A stretch of 64,000 nucleotides of DNA from Planctomycetota bacterium (lineage in GTDB: Bacteria > Planctomycetota > UBA1135 > JACQFD01): positions 29,670-93,669 of the forward strand of contig JACQFD010000009.1 in the NCBI GenBank assembly GCA_016200225.1, in the 5' to 3' direction. The first letter of the stretch is position 1. Every line of letters begins with the position of its first letter. The notes beneath the pieces were generated by a model that saw nothing but the letters and a program-made list of their open reading frames with translations, did no database searches and was not told where the DNA came from. A program made the translations under genes and the position numbers. Below are positions 49,424 to 57,100 of the stretch, one piece after another.

Positions 49424-50962
49424 ATGCATCGACTACGCGCATTATTGTCATTTTTCCTGCTCGCCTTGGTTTCCGGCGCCGCGATTTCCGGTGAGGCCGC
49501 GGCACAGGGGCCGCTCCTTCCGACGCTTCCGTGGTTTCTCCATGACACGGGCCCGTACGCTACAAATTCGTTCGATTGGAATAATGGCAACGTCCAAGTT
49601 ACAAATCCGAACGGCGGCGGGAATATTACAGTTCAACATTTTGGCGTAGTTTGGTATCCGGCCGACGCGAACGGAAATCCGCTCCCGCCGATCACTCCCT
49701 ATCCTTTTATTGTATTCGCGCACGGCCGGTTTCAACAGGCTCCGTACATCGGCACGAATCACAAGCAGGCGACGTATCTATTGCAACACCTCGCGTCGTG
49801 GGGATTTGTAGTCTCCTCGGTCAATCTCGACGTCGTCGGTCAGTATTCGTCGCCCGCGGCGATTCCGCAGCGCGGCGAATTGATCAACGACACCGTTCAG
49901 TATTTTATGCAATTGCAGCCCTACGCGCAGATTTGCGATTTTAACAATATTATTTACATCGGCCACTCGCGCGGCGGCGAAGGGGCGTTCGCGGCGGTCC
50001 AGCAGACGCCGTCGTGGCTTTCGAGCATTCGCGGCGTCGGCGCCATCTCGCCGACCAATTTTCAATTGTATACGGACACGTCGAACGCTTTTATTATTTA
50101 CGGATCGCAGGACGGCGACGTCAACAACGGCTGGCCGATCCAATTGTATGATCAGACGAAAAACGATCGCGTGAAGGGTTTTCGTTTTATCGAAGGGGCG
50201 AATCATTTCTTTTTTACGGATTCGATCACATATTCCGCGGAGGCCAATCCGAATTTGACCCGCGATCAGCATCACGAAATTGCAAAAACGCTGATGGCGA
50301 CGTGGTGTTTCGCGATGGACTACGGCGACCGGCCGTCGCTGACGCGCATCGCGGGCGACAAGGAAATCCAATGGTCGTCGAACTTTAATATTCACCGAAT
50401 CTTTAGAAATCCGCGGCGCATCACGATCGACGATTTTGAACAGTCTCCGCCGAACGTTTATCGCAACAGCATCGGCGGAACGAACCTGCTCACAGGGTTG
50501 ATCAATCCCGCGGAGAAGCTCCTGACGGCCGCAACCGACGCTTCGTACAATCATGTTACAAAAGGCCTGACCGCGAGCTGGAACACGCCCGCGATGTACA
50601 GCACGGATCTGAGCGGCCTCGACATCGGCGGTTATTCGTATGTTACGTTGAATTTATTGCAACGTTACAATTCTTCGAAAAATCCGATCGCGCAGCCGCA
50701 GCGGTTCCACCTGAGCATCGCCGACTCCGGCGGCAACACGGCCACGCTGGACAATACGGATATCGCGCCGTGGCCCTATCCGTTCTACGTCGCCACGAAC
50801 GGTCCCGTCAAATCGGTTCTAAAGACTTTTAGATTCCCCGTGTCGGCGTTTACCGCGCTAAACGGCAGCATCGATTTGACGACGCTGAAGAATCTTACGG
50901 TTAATTTTGATATTACGGCGACCGGCGATTTCGCGCTCGATGACGTCGCGATTACACAGTAA
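49424..50962 (+). CDS. Secreted alpha/beta hydrolase with C-terminal carbohydrate-binding-like domain
   Basis: A signal peptide (L-L-S-F-F-L-L-A-L-V-S-G-A-A-I-S-G) precedes an alpha/beta hydrolase domain of the PET-hydrolase/chlorophyllase type: Y-P-F-I-V-F-A-H-G-R oxyanion region, the nucleophile elbow G-H-S-R-G-G-E-G, and a later E-G-A-N-H-F-F His. From about residue 330 an all-beta region (I-D-D-F-E-Q-S-P to the final D-F-A-L-D-D-V-A-I-T-Q) resembles CBM-like or jelly-roll modules. Ester or polyester substrates are plausible but not proven. The last 22 coding bases, including the stop, are repeated 30 bases downstream. Confidence 0.7.
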   Translation: MHRLRALLSFFLLALVSGAAISGEAAAQGPLLPTLPWFLHDTGPYATNSFDWNNGNVQVTNPNGGGNITVQHFGVVWYPADANGNPLPPITPYPFIVFAHGRFQQAPYIGTNHKQATYLLQHLASWGFVVSSVNLDVVGQYSSPAAIPQRGELINDTVQYFMQLQPYAQICDFNNIIYIGHSRGGEGAFAAVQQTPSWLSSIRGVGAISPTNFQLYTDTSNAFIIYGSQDGDVNNGWPIQLYDQTKNDRVKGFRFIEGANHFFFTDSITYSAEANPNLTRDQHHEIAKTLMATWCFAMDYGDRPSLTRIAGDKEIQWSSNFNIHRIFRNPRRITIDDFEQSPPNVYRNSIGGTNLLTGLINPAEKLLTAATDASYNHVTKGLTASWNTPAMYSTDLSGLDIGGYSYVTLNLLQRYNSSKNPIAQPQRFHLSIADSGGNTATLDNTDIAPWPYPFYVATNGPVKSVLKTFRFPVSAFTALNGSIDLTTLKNLTVNFDITATGDFALDDVAITQ

Positions 50963-51037
50963 TCCGGAAGCGACGCCGCGATTACACAGTAATTCAACTT
51001 TAATATTCAACCGGGACTAACTATACTAATCCGTCCG

Positions 51038-51430
51038 ATGCAAATTCGAATCATCATAACCGCCGTACTCGCGATCGCTCTGCTCGTCACGGGCGGAATC
51101 TTTCTCGCGTCGAACGCGAGCGCCGGAGCCGGACAGGCTCCGCCGCCCATTCCCGCGCCGCGCATCGATCACGTCGCGGTCGCGCGCATTCCCGAGCGCA
51201 CGATCGGCGGACGCGCCGCCGGATTTGAAGTGATCATTACAGGATCCGGATACTACGGAACGGCTTTCGGTCCTTTCGTTAATTTTAATAAAGCCGAAGC
51301 CGTCGCGGTCGTGATCGATTCCGAAAGCCGCATCACGGCATTCGCCGCGCCCGAATTCAAAGGCAATGTCGAAGTCGAAGTTAAGAATCCCGACGGACAG
51401 ACGGCCCGCGCGAGCGTCGCTTTCCCATAA
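51038..51430 (+). CDS. Small exported IPT/TIG-domain protein
   Basis: A 130-residue protein with an N-terminal hydrophobic segment (about residues 5-24) and one Ig-like IPT/TIG domain: E-V-I-I-T-G-S-G-Y-Y-G-T, V-N-F-N-K-A-E-A, A-P-E-F-K-G-N-V-E-V-E-V-K-N-P-D-G-Q. Such single domains usually mediate binding at the cell surface. It lies between the secreted hydrolase and tRNA-Leu. No function can be assigned. Confidence 0.65.
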   Translation: MQIRIIITAVLAIALLVTGGIFLASNASAGAGQAPPPIPAPRIDHVAVARIPERTIGGRAAGFEVIITGSGYYGTAFGPFVNFNKAEAVAVVIDSESRITAFAAPEFKGNVEVEVKNPDGQTARASVAFP

Positions 51431-51482
51431 TTAAATTTAATGAAATTGGCGCCGAAGTTCGTCAAAGCAAAGACACTAAATT

Positions 51483-51569
51483 TGGTGCCGAAGACAGGGG
51501 TTGAACCTGCACGCCCTTGCGGGCACTAGACCCTGAATCTAGCGCGTCTGCCAATTCCGCCACTTCGGC
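51483..51569 (-). tRNA. tRNA-Leu (anticodon CAG)
   Basis: On the minus strand the gene reads GCCGAAG (acceptor), a type-II D loop (GGCGGAATTGGCAGACGC), an anticodon loop TTCAGGG with CAG, a variable arm GTGCCCGCAAGGGCGT forming its own stem (class II, as in tRNA-Leu), a T arm with GGTTCAACCCC, and CTTCGGC-A-CCA. The 3' CCA is encoded. It is opposite in strand to its neighbours and lies 105 bases from smpB. Confidence 0.93.
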
Positions 51570-51674
51570 ACGTCCGGCGGTTGTGCCGCCGGTTTGGGCC
51601 GAAAGAGGATGACGTGAAGCGCGCGCGATTGCCAGATCCCGCCGTCGCGTAACATCGGGCGCCGAGTTCCGACC

Positions 51675-52154
51675 ATGGCAAAACCGCCCGCCGAAAAACC
51701 GAAAACCGAGACGATCGCGACGAATCGCCGCGCGCACTTTCGTTATGAGATTCTCGATAGGTTCGAAGCCGGCATGGCGCTCGTCGGTTCCGAAGTGAAG
51801 CAGCTTCGCGCGAAACGATGCAACATCGAACCCGCATTTGTTAGAAATCGAAACGGAGCGCTTTGGCTGATCGACGCGAGCATTCCGCCGTACGATTCGG
51901 GGGGCTACACGAATCATGAAGAAAAGCGCCACAGGAAATTGTTATTACATCAAAAGGAAATATTGGGAATTATCGAATCATTGAAAACCAAGGGCCGCAC
52001 GTGCGTGCCGCTGCGCATTTATTTTAAGAATGGCCTCGCGAAGGCCGAGATCGCGCTCGTCAAAGGAAAAACGCTCGGCGACGAACGCGAATCGATCAAA
52101 GAACGCGAAGTGAAAAAAGAAATCGCGCGCGCGACGCGCGTTCGCTTGCGATGA
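51675..52154 (+). CDS. smpB: SsrA-binding protein SmpB
   Basis: The 159-residue protein contains the conserved SmpB blocks: A-T-N-R-R-A-H-F-R-Y-E-I, F-E-A-G-M-A-L-V-G-S-E-V-K-Q-L-R, the K-R-H-R-K-L-L-L-H motif and the basic C-terminal tail (K-G-K-T-L-G-D-E-R) that enters the ribosomal mRNA channel. It binds tmRNA and delivers it to stalled ribosomes. The tmRNA gene itself lies about 840 bases downstream on the same strand, with one gene between. Its TGA overlaps the ATG of the CREST-like gene. Confidence 0.95.
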   Translation: MAKPPAEKPKTETIATNRRAHFRYEILDRFEAGMALVGSEVKQLRAKRCNIEPAFVRNRNGALWLIDASIPPYDSGGYTNHEEKRHRKLLLHQKEILGIIESLKTKGRTCVPLRIYFKNGLAKAEIALVKGKTLGDERESIKEREVKKEIARATRVRLR

Positions 52155-52954
52155 ACGCGCCGCGCGGCGACGCCGCACGTTTGTGGATATTCGGAATCGT
52201 CGGCGCCGCCGCGTGCGCGGCGCCTTTTTTCGTGCCTCGCGTGTCGCAGATCGCAACCTATCACGATTTCGCCGACCGGCGGGAATTGTTTGGAATCATT
52301 AATTTTGGCGACGTCGCGTCGAATCTGCCGTTCGCGCCGGCGGGGGTGTTTGGCTTTTTGTTTGCTTGGCGCGCGGCGGCGGGCGACGGGCGTGCGTTCG
52401 CGACCCCCTGGCAGCGATTCTTATATATCATTTTCTTCGCGGGCGTATTCTTAACAACCTTCGGATCGTCTTATTATCATCTGGCGCCCGACAATCTCCG
52501 CGTTTTGTGGGATCGCCTTCCGATCGCGATCGCCTGCGGCGCGCTGGCGATGATTCTGCTCGCGGAGCGCGTCTCCGAGCCGCTGTCGCAATGGTTGTTC
52601 GGCCCATGGATGGCTTTTTCCTGCTGCAGCGTCGTTTATTGGTATTTTACAGAAACCGCCGGATTCGGCGATCTGCGTTTCTGGGGACTCGCGCAATTTT
52701 TCCCCGCGCTCGCCATTCCGCTTGGAATTGTACTATTTCCAAAACGTTATACTTTCGAGCATTATTATTTCTATGCGTTGTTATTTTATGTCGCCGCGAA
52801 ACTTTTCGAATGGAAGGACCGTTTCGTTTATGAAGCGATCGGCGTGAGCGGCCACACGTTGAAACATCTCGCGGCGGCGGCGGCGGCGGGGTGTCTTTTT
52901 TGGATGTTGAGAAAGCGCAGGGCCGTCGGTCCGGCCGAAGCGCCCGCACCCTGA
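52151..52954 (+). CDS. CREST/ceramidase-like seven-helix membrane protein
   Basis: A 267-residue polytopic protein with about seven membrane segments. It carries the motifs of bacterial alkaline-ceramidase-like CREST proteins: Y-H-D-F-A-D-R-R near the start, N-F-G-D-V-A-S-N-L-P-F, the S-S-Y-Y-H-L-A-P-D-N segment with Ser and His, L-W-D-R-L-P, and the late S-G-H-T-L-K-H-L with two histidines. In this superfamily these His/Asp/Ser residues bind a metal and hydrolyse lipid amide bonds. The substrate is unknown. The start ATG overlaps the smpB stop (ATGA). Confidence 0.7.
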   Translation: MNAPRGDAARLWIFGIVGAAACAAPFFVPRVSQIATYHDFADRRELFGIINFGDVASNLPFAPAGVFGFLFAWRAAAGDGRAFATPWQRFLYIIFFAGVFLTTFGSSYYHLAPDNLRVLWDRLPIAIACGALAMILLAERVSEPLSQWLFGPWMAFSCCSVVYWYFTETAGFGDLRFWGLAQFFPALAIPLGIVLFPKRYTFEHYYFYALLFYVAAKLFEWKDRFVYEAIGVSGHTLKHLAAAAAAGCLFWMLRKRRAVGPAEAPAP

Positions 52955-52995
52955 TAATCCTGTGCGGAATGTGTTATCTTTGAATTCTCTAGCAC

Positions 52996-53346
52996 GGGGG
53001 CGATCGGTTTCGACCGGACGCATTCCGCGGTAGGTGGCGTGTCGAGGACTCCTGGTCGGCCTCGTTAATCACCCGGGAACGGCAGAAATGCCAACAACTA
53101 CGCTTTGGCAGCTTAATTAACTAAGCTCCCGTCGCTCCGAACCCGCCCATCGGTTTGGATGCGACGCCATTGATGGGCAGGCCCGGAGAGCTCGCGAGGT
53201 GCTCGAAGGGTGACAACGAACGTCGCTGGCGCCTCCGAGCCCCGCTGGTTGGGCCGCGGAGGGGCGATGACAACAATAACCGGACACACACGTAGAGGCC
53301 TGTCGTGGGCACGTTTGGGACGCGGGTTCGATTCCCGCCGCCTCCA
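52996..53346 (+). ncRNA. ssrA: Transfer-messenger RNA (tmRNA, ssrA)
   Basis: The 5' end GGGGGCG pairs with the 3' CGCCTCC (one G-U), followed by discriminator A; CCA is not encoded. The tRNA-like half includes the 5' signature ATCGGTTTCGACCGG and a T arm with GGGTTCGATTCCCGC. The messenger part encodes A-N-N-Y-A-L-A-A and a TAA (53090-53116), ending in the ALAA degron recognised by ClpXP. At eight residues the tag is at the short end of the known range. The remaining sequence forms the usual pseudoknot region. Length (351 nt) is normal. It rescues stalled ribosomes together with SmpB, encoded just upstream. Confidence 0.95.
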
Positions 53347-53349
53347 TAT

Positions 53350-53512
53350 TTTCACCCCCGGCGCCAACCAGAGGTTGGACGCCGACCCCTGAGGGGTGAC
53401 GAGATTTCACCCCCGGCGCCAACCAGAGGTTGGACGCCGACCCCTGAGGGGTGACGAGATTTCACCCCCGGAGCCAACCATAGGTTGGACGCCGACCCCT
53501 GAGGGGTGGCGA
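53350..53512. repeat. Three tandem 55-bp palindromic repeats after tmRNA
   Basis: Units start at 53350, 53405 and 53460. The first two are identical and the third has at least three substitutions. Each unit contains two hairpins, CCAACC-AGA-GGTTGG and ACCCC-TGA-GGGGT, and the outer bases TCACCCC and GGGGTGA can also pair, giving one larger cruciform-like structure. The array begins four bases after the tmRNA 3' end and leads towards a terminator. No protein-coding sense is visible and no further copies were found in the window. Confidence 0.85.
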
Positions 53513-53542
53513 ATTATTTCTTTCGACAAGTTTGGATGAATG

Positions 53543-53568
53543 AGCCGCGAATTTTCGCGGCTTTTTTT
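53543..53568 (+). terminator. Rho-independent terminator
   Basis: AGCCGCGAA and TTCGCGGCT form an almost unbroken 9-bp GC-rich stem, directly followed by a run of seven T. It ends the ssrA/repeat transcription unit and precedes the DUF4256 gene by about 20 bases. Confidence 0.8.
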
Positions 53569-53590
53569 ATCGCTCTTATAGAATGATTAT

Positions 53591-54166
53591 ATGAACAACA
53601 TTAATAGCAATAAAAAGAAGTTGTCGTCCGAACAACGCGAAGAATTGCTTGGAGCGTTGAAAGCCCGTTTTGAAAAAAACGCGAACCGCCACAGGGGTCT
53701 CGATTGGGCCAGGGTTCAGGCAAAACTGGAAGCGAATACTGAAAAACTGTCGTCGCTTCAGGAAATGGAAAGAAGCGGCGGCGAACCGGACGTCGTTGAT
53801 TATGATAAAAAAACGGGCGAATATATTTTTTACGATTGTTCGGCGGAAAGTCCCGTTGGCCGCAGAAATATTTGTTATGACCGCGAAGGGTTGGAGTCGA
53901 GGAAAGAACATAAACCGGAAAACAACGCGATGGACATGGCCGCGGCCATGGGCGCCGAGCTATTGACGGAAGAACAATATCGGGAGCTGCAGAAACTTGG
54001 AAATTTCGATACAAAAACGTCGAGCTGGGTGGCGACGCCATCGGATATTCGTGAACTCGGCGGCGCCCTCTTTGCCGATCGCCGCTACGGACGCGTCTTC
54101 GTATATCACAACGGCGCGCAATCTTATTATGGCGTCAGGGCGTTCCGCGGTTCGCTAAGGATCTGA
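53591..54166 (+). CDS. DUF4256 family protein
   Basis: The 191-residue protein matches the DUF4256 family over its whole length: L-S-S-E-Q-R-E-E-L-L, N-R-H-R-G-L-D-W-A-R-V-Q-A-K-L-E-A-N, G-E-P-D-V-V-D-Y-D, Y-I-F-Y-D-C-S-A-E-S-P, E-Q-Y-R-E-L-Q-K-L-G and R-R-Y-G-R-V-F-V-Y-H-N-G-A-Q-S-Y-Y. Its function is unknown. The family is very strongly conserved between distant bacteria, a sign of frequent transfer. Base composition is less GC-rich than that of the neighbours, supporting recent acquisition, and its position next to tmRNA and repeats fits an insertion hotspot. Confidence 0.85.
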   Translation: MNNINSNKKKLSSEQREELLGALKARFEKNANRHRGLDWARVQAKLEANTEKLSSLQEMERSGGEPDVVDYDKKTGEYIFYDCSAESPVGRRNICYDREGLESRKEHKPENNAMDMAAAMGAELLTEEQYRELQKLGNFDTKTSSWVATPSDIRELGGALFADRRYGRVFVYHNGAQSYYGVRAFRGSLRI

Positions 54167-54183
54167 ATTCCGTAATAACATAT

Positions 54184-55371
54184 TTGCGCGTGCGTTCGCT
54201 CCTTCGCAAGCTCCCGTTCACGGTCTGGCTCGTCGGTTTCACGAGTCTTTTTAACGATGCCGCGAGCGAAATGTTATATCCGGTGCTGCCGATTTATATA
54301 GGTTCGGTTCTCGGCGCGGGACCGGGAGGATTGGGGTTGATCGAAGGCGTCGCCGACGCGACGTCGAGTTTACTAAAACTTTTTTCCGGTATCGCGGTCG
54401 ACCGCACGCGCCGCGCGAAGCCGTGGATCGTACTCGGATACTCCGTCGCCGCGGTCATGCGGCCGCTGCTCGCGGTCGCGGGGAGTTGGCCGGTCGTTCT
54501 GTGCATTCGGTTCGCCGACCGCCTCGGCAAGGGACTCCGAAGCGCGCCACGCGACGAGATCCTGACGGTTACGGTGCCGCCCGACCGCCGCGGCCTCGCG
54601 TTCGGCGTGCATCGCGCGCTCGACAACGCCGGCGCCGTCGCTGGACCGATCGCATGCTGGCTCCTGCTCGAAAACGGCGCGACGATCCGGAGTTTATTCT
54701 TTATCGCCATCGTTCCGGGCGCCATCGCGGTTTTATTAACATTAATGATCCGCGAACCCGCGCGCGAGCGCGCGCCAAAACCGCCGGCGGTCGATCTTTC
54801 GATGGACGGCTTTTCGTTACAATTTAAACGATATCTCGTCGCGGTCGGACTTTTCGCACTCGGCTGTTCCTCGAACATGTTCTTACTTTTGCGCGCGCGC
54901 GAACTCGGCGTCGCGGAGTCGCGCGTGCCGCTGCTCTGGGCTGCCGTCTCGCTCGTGGCCGCCGTCCTCTCCGCTCCGCTGTCGTCGCTCTCCGACCGTC
55001 TCGGGCGGCGCGGTCTCATGGCCGCCGGCTGGATCGCCTATGCCTTATTTTATGTTGCCATGGCGTTTCTCGATTCGGCGGGGCCCGCGCTCGTATTGTT
55101 ATTTATGTTCTACGGCGTTTTCGCGGCGATGACGGAGGGCGTCGAAAAAGCGCTCGTCGCCGATTTCGCGCCGCGCGGCCGGGCGGGCGCGGCTTTCGGA
55201 TGGTTTCATTGCATTTCCGGAATATTACTATTACCGGCGTCGCTCGTTTTCGGTTTGCTCTACCACGCGTTCGGGCCATCTGTAGCATTCCTGTTTTCGG
55301 CGGGCTGCGCCGTCGCGGCCGTCGGCGCGCTTATTCTCTGGGTCGGGAAACCCGCGCTCAAGCCGGGGTAG
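54184..55371 (+). CDS. Major facilitator superfamily transporter
   Basis: A 395-residue protein with about 11-12 membrane segments. The MFS signature after helix 2 appears as F-S-G-I-A-V-D-R-T-R-R-A-K-P, a second copy in the other half as L-S-S-L-S-D-R-L-G-R-R-G, and a conserved D-R-L-G-K-G-L-R-S-A-P-R-D motif places it near the subgroup of uncharacterised MFS proteins often annotated as drug or sugar-phosphate exporters. The substrate is unknown. The start is a TTG at 54184, with no Shine-Dalgarno site; an internal start is possible but would cut the first helix. Confidence 0.8.
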   Translation: MRVRSLLRKLPFTVWLVGFTSLFNDAASEMLYPVLPIYIGSVLGAGPGGLGLIEGVADATSSLLKLFSGIAVDRTRRAKPWIVLGYSVAAVMRPLLAVAGSWPVVLCIRFADRLGKGLRSAPRDEILTVTVPPDRRGLAFGVHRALDNAGAVAGPIACWLLLENGATIRSLFFIAIVPGAIAVLLTLMIREPARERAPKPPAVDLSMDGFSLQFKRYLVAVGLFALGCSSNMFLLLRARELGVAESRVPLLWAAVSLVAAVLSAPLSSLSDRLGRRGLMAAGWIAYALFYVAMAFLDSAGPALVLLFMFYGVFAAMTEGVEKALVADFAPRGRAGAAFGWFHCISGILLLPASLVFGLLYHAFGPSVAFLFSAGCAVAAVGALILWVGKPALKPG

Positions 55372-55378
55372 CCCGCGG

Positions 55379-56902
55379 TTGAATTCAACTTCGCCAAACG
55401 AGCGGGTTGCCCGATCCGTTATCATCCTCGATTCCTTGAAACATTCCGCCGGTCGCATCCTGATGCTCATCATCGTTCTCGGCCTCGCCGCCGGGATCGT
55501 TTGGTTTTTACAATTTCACGAACGGGGCGGTTCGTCGCCCGGAACGCCGCTCGTTTTGATATCGATCGACACGTGCCGCGCGGATGCCGTGAGCGGTTTC
55601 GGCGCGCCGCCCGAGCAAACGCCGAATTTACTAAAAATCGGCGACGAAGGCATGCGATTCGAACAGGCGATTTCCGCGACGCACATCACGGCGACGTCGC
55701 ACGCGACGATGTTGACCGGTTACTCGCCGTACGTCCACGCGACGGGGATGAGTTATAAGAAAACTTCGGCGATTCCGCCGACGATGCCGACGCTCGGAGA
55801 GATACTACAAAAATTCGGTTACTATTCCGCGGGCTACACCGACGCCGGACAAATGGTCGCCGAAGCGGGATTCGCGCGCGGATTCGATTATTTCATTTCG
55901 GATCCGTCGGGCGTCGTCGAAAAACTGCCGAAAATCGAATCCTTTCTCGATCAAGTGGAGGGAAGGCCGTTTTTTCTATTTGTACATACGTACCGCGCGC
56001 ACGAGCCGTATCGCGCGCCGCTCCGCCTGCTGCCGAAACTAACAAAAAATTACAACGGTCCATTTTCCGACGGCGCGCGCGTCGCGGCCCACACGCCGAT
56101 CCGCGAGAGTCTTACGAACGGCGGAAAGCTCGAATTGCTTTCGAAATTGTTAGATGCCAAAAAGGCGGCGACCGCCGCCGACCGCGAGTTTTTTCATAAT
56201 TTATATCTGGCGGGGGTCACGGGAGCCGACGAGGAAGTGGGCGCGCTTTTCGATATATTCAAAAAACGCGGCATTTACGATCGCGCGATGATCGTGATCA
56301 CGTCGGATCACGGCGAGGCGTTCTTCGAGCATGGCACGGATTCGCACAAGGATATTTATGAAGAGTGCATCCGCGTGCCGCTGATCGTGCGTTTTCCGGG
56401 CGGCGCGCACGCGGGCGCGCGCATCGCGGAGCAATTTCCGTCGGTGAACCTCGTTCCGACCCTGCTCGATTTTCTTAATATTAATCATACAGAATCGTTC
56501 GAAGGCCGCTCGGTCGCGCGCGAGGCGTTCGCGGGAAAACTCCCCGAACAAATCGCGTATCAACACTGGCTGATGGGCATGAACGACCGCATGCCGCAGG
56601 GCTTCGGCGCGCGGCTTCCCGGTTCGAAATGGATCGTAAAGAATACATATGAACATGCCAACGATCCGGGGGCGACCACCGGCAGTCAGGAATATTATAA
56701 TTTACAAATCGACCCGCGCGAAGCGACGAATTTGAAGGGACGCGGCGACGCGGGCGAAAAACGCATGCTCGACGAACTCGCGGCGATGCGCCCGAAATGG
56801 GACTCCCTTCGCAAACATTTCCATCCCGACGGCGTGAAACTCCTCGAACTCTCCGACGAAGCGATGGAGAAGCTGCGCCAGATCGGATATTTGTTTAAAT
56901 AA
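55379..56902 (+). CDS. Membrane-anchored sulfatase-fold protein
   Basis: About 507 residues with an N-terminal membrane anchor (about residues 29-46) and an alkaline-phosphatase/sulfatase catalytic fold: V-L-I-S-I-D-T-C-R-A-D-A-V (metal aspartates), the nucleophile loop T-A-T-S-H-A-T-M-L-T-G, F-V-H-T-Y-R-A-H-E-P-Y, and I-T-S-D-H-G-E-A-F-F-E-H-G-T. The loop lacks the C/S-x-P-S-R consensus required for formylglycine formation, so it may be a phosphohydrolase or phosphotransferase rather than an active sulfatase. The start shown is TTG 8 bases after the MFS stop; an ATG at 55463 would begin right at the membrane helix. Confidence 0.75.
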   Translation: MNSTSPNERVARSVIILDSLKHSAGRILMLIIVLGLAAGIVWFLQFHERGGSSPGTPLVLISIDTCRADAVSGFGAPPEQTPNLLKIGDEGMRFEQAISATHITATSHATMLTGYSPYVHATGMSYKKTSAIPPTMPTLGEILQKFGYYSAGYTDAGQMVAEAGFARGFDYFISDPSGVVEKLPKIESFLDQVEGRPFFLFVHTYRAHEPYRAPLRLLPKLTKNYNGPFSDGARVAAHTPIRESLTNGGKLELLSKLLDAKKAATAADREFFHNLYLAGVTGADEEVGALFDIFKKRGIYDRAMIVITSDHGEAFFEHGTDSHKDIYEECIRVPLIVRFPGGAHAGARIAEQFPSVNLVPTLLDFLNINHTESFEGRSVAREAFAGKLPEQIAYQHWLMGMNDRMPQGFGARLPGSKWIVKNTYEHANDPGATTGSQEYYNLQIDPREATNLKGRGDAGEKRMLDELAAMRPKWDSLRKHFHPDGVKLLELSDEAMEKLRQIGYLFK

Positions 56903-57100
56903 CGAACGCCGCCGGATTTTCGGGCTTTCGACGCTCGTTTTCGGCTTCGAGTTCGAAGCGTCGCGCGCGGATCGAAACTCCCGGTCCGGTCGAATTTCAT
57001 GGCGGGGCCGCGCAAACGTCGAACAATCCAGAGCCTCGGAAGCCATGATTCGCTCGCGTCCGCCTCTGACAATTCGTAACCTTCCGCCCCGCAGTCTCCG

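Noticed and set aside
53113..53422. Open frames running through tmRNA and the palindromic repeats
   Set aside because: The sequence is explained by tmRNA structure and the 55-bp repeats; the translations are repeat products.
53350..53512. CRISPR array
   Set aside because: Units are directly contiguous with no variable spacers and no cas genes are in the window.
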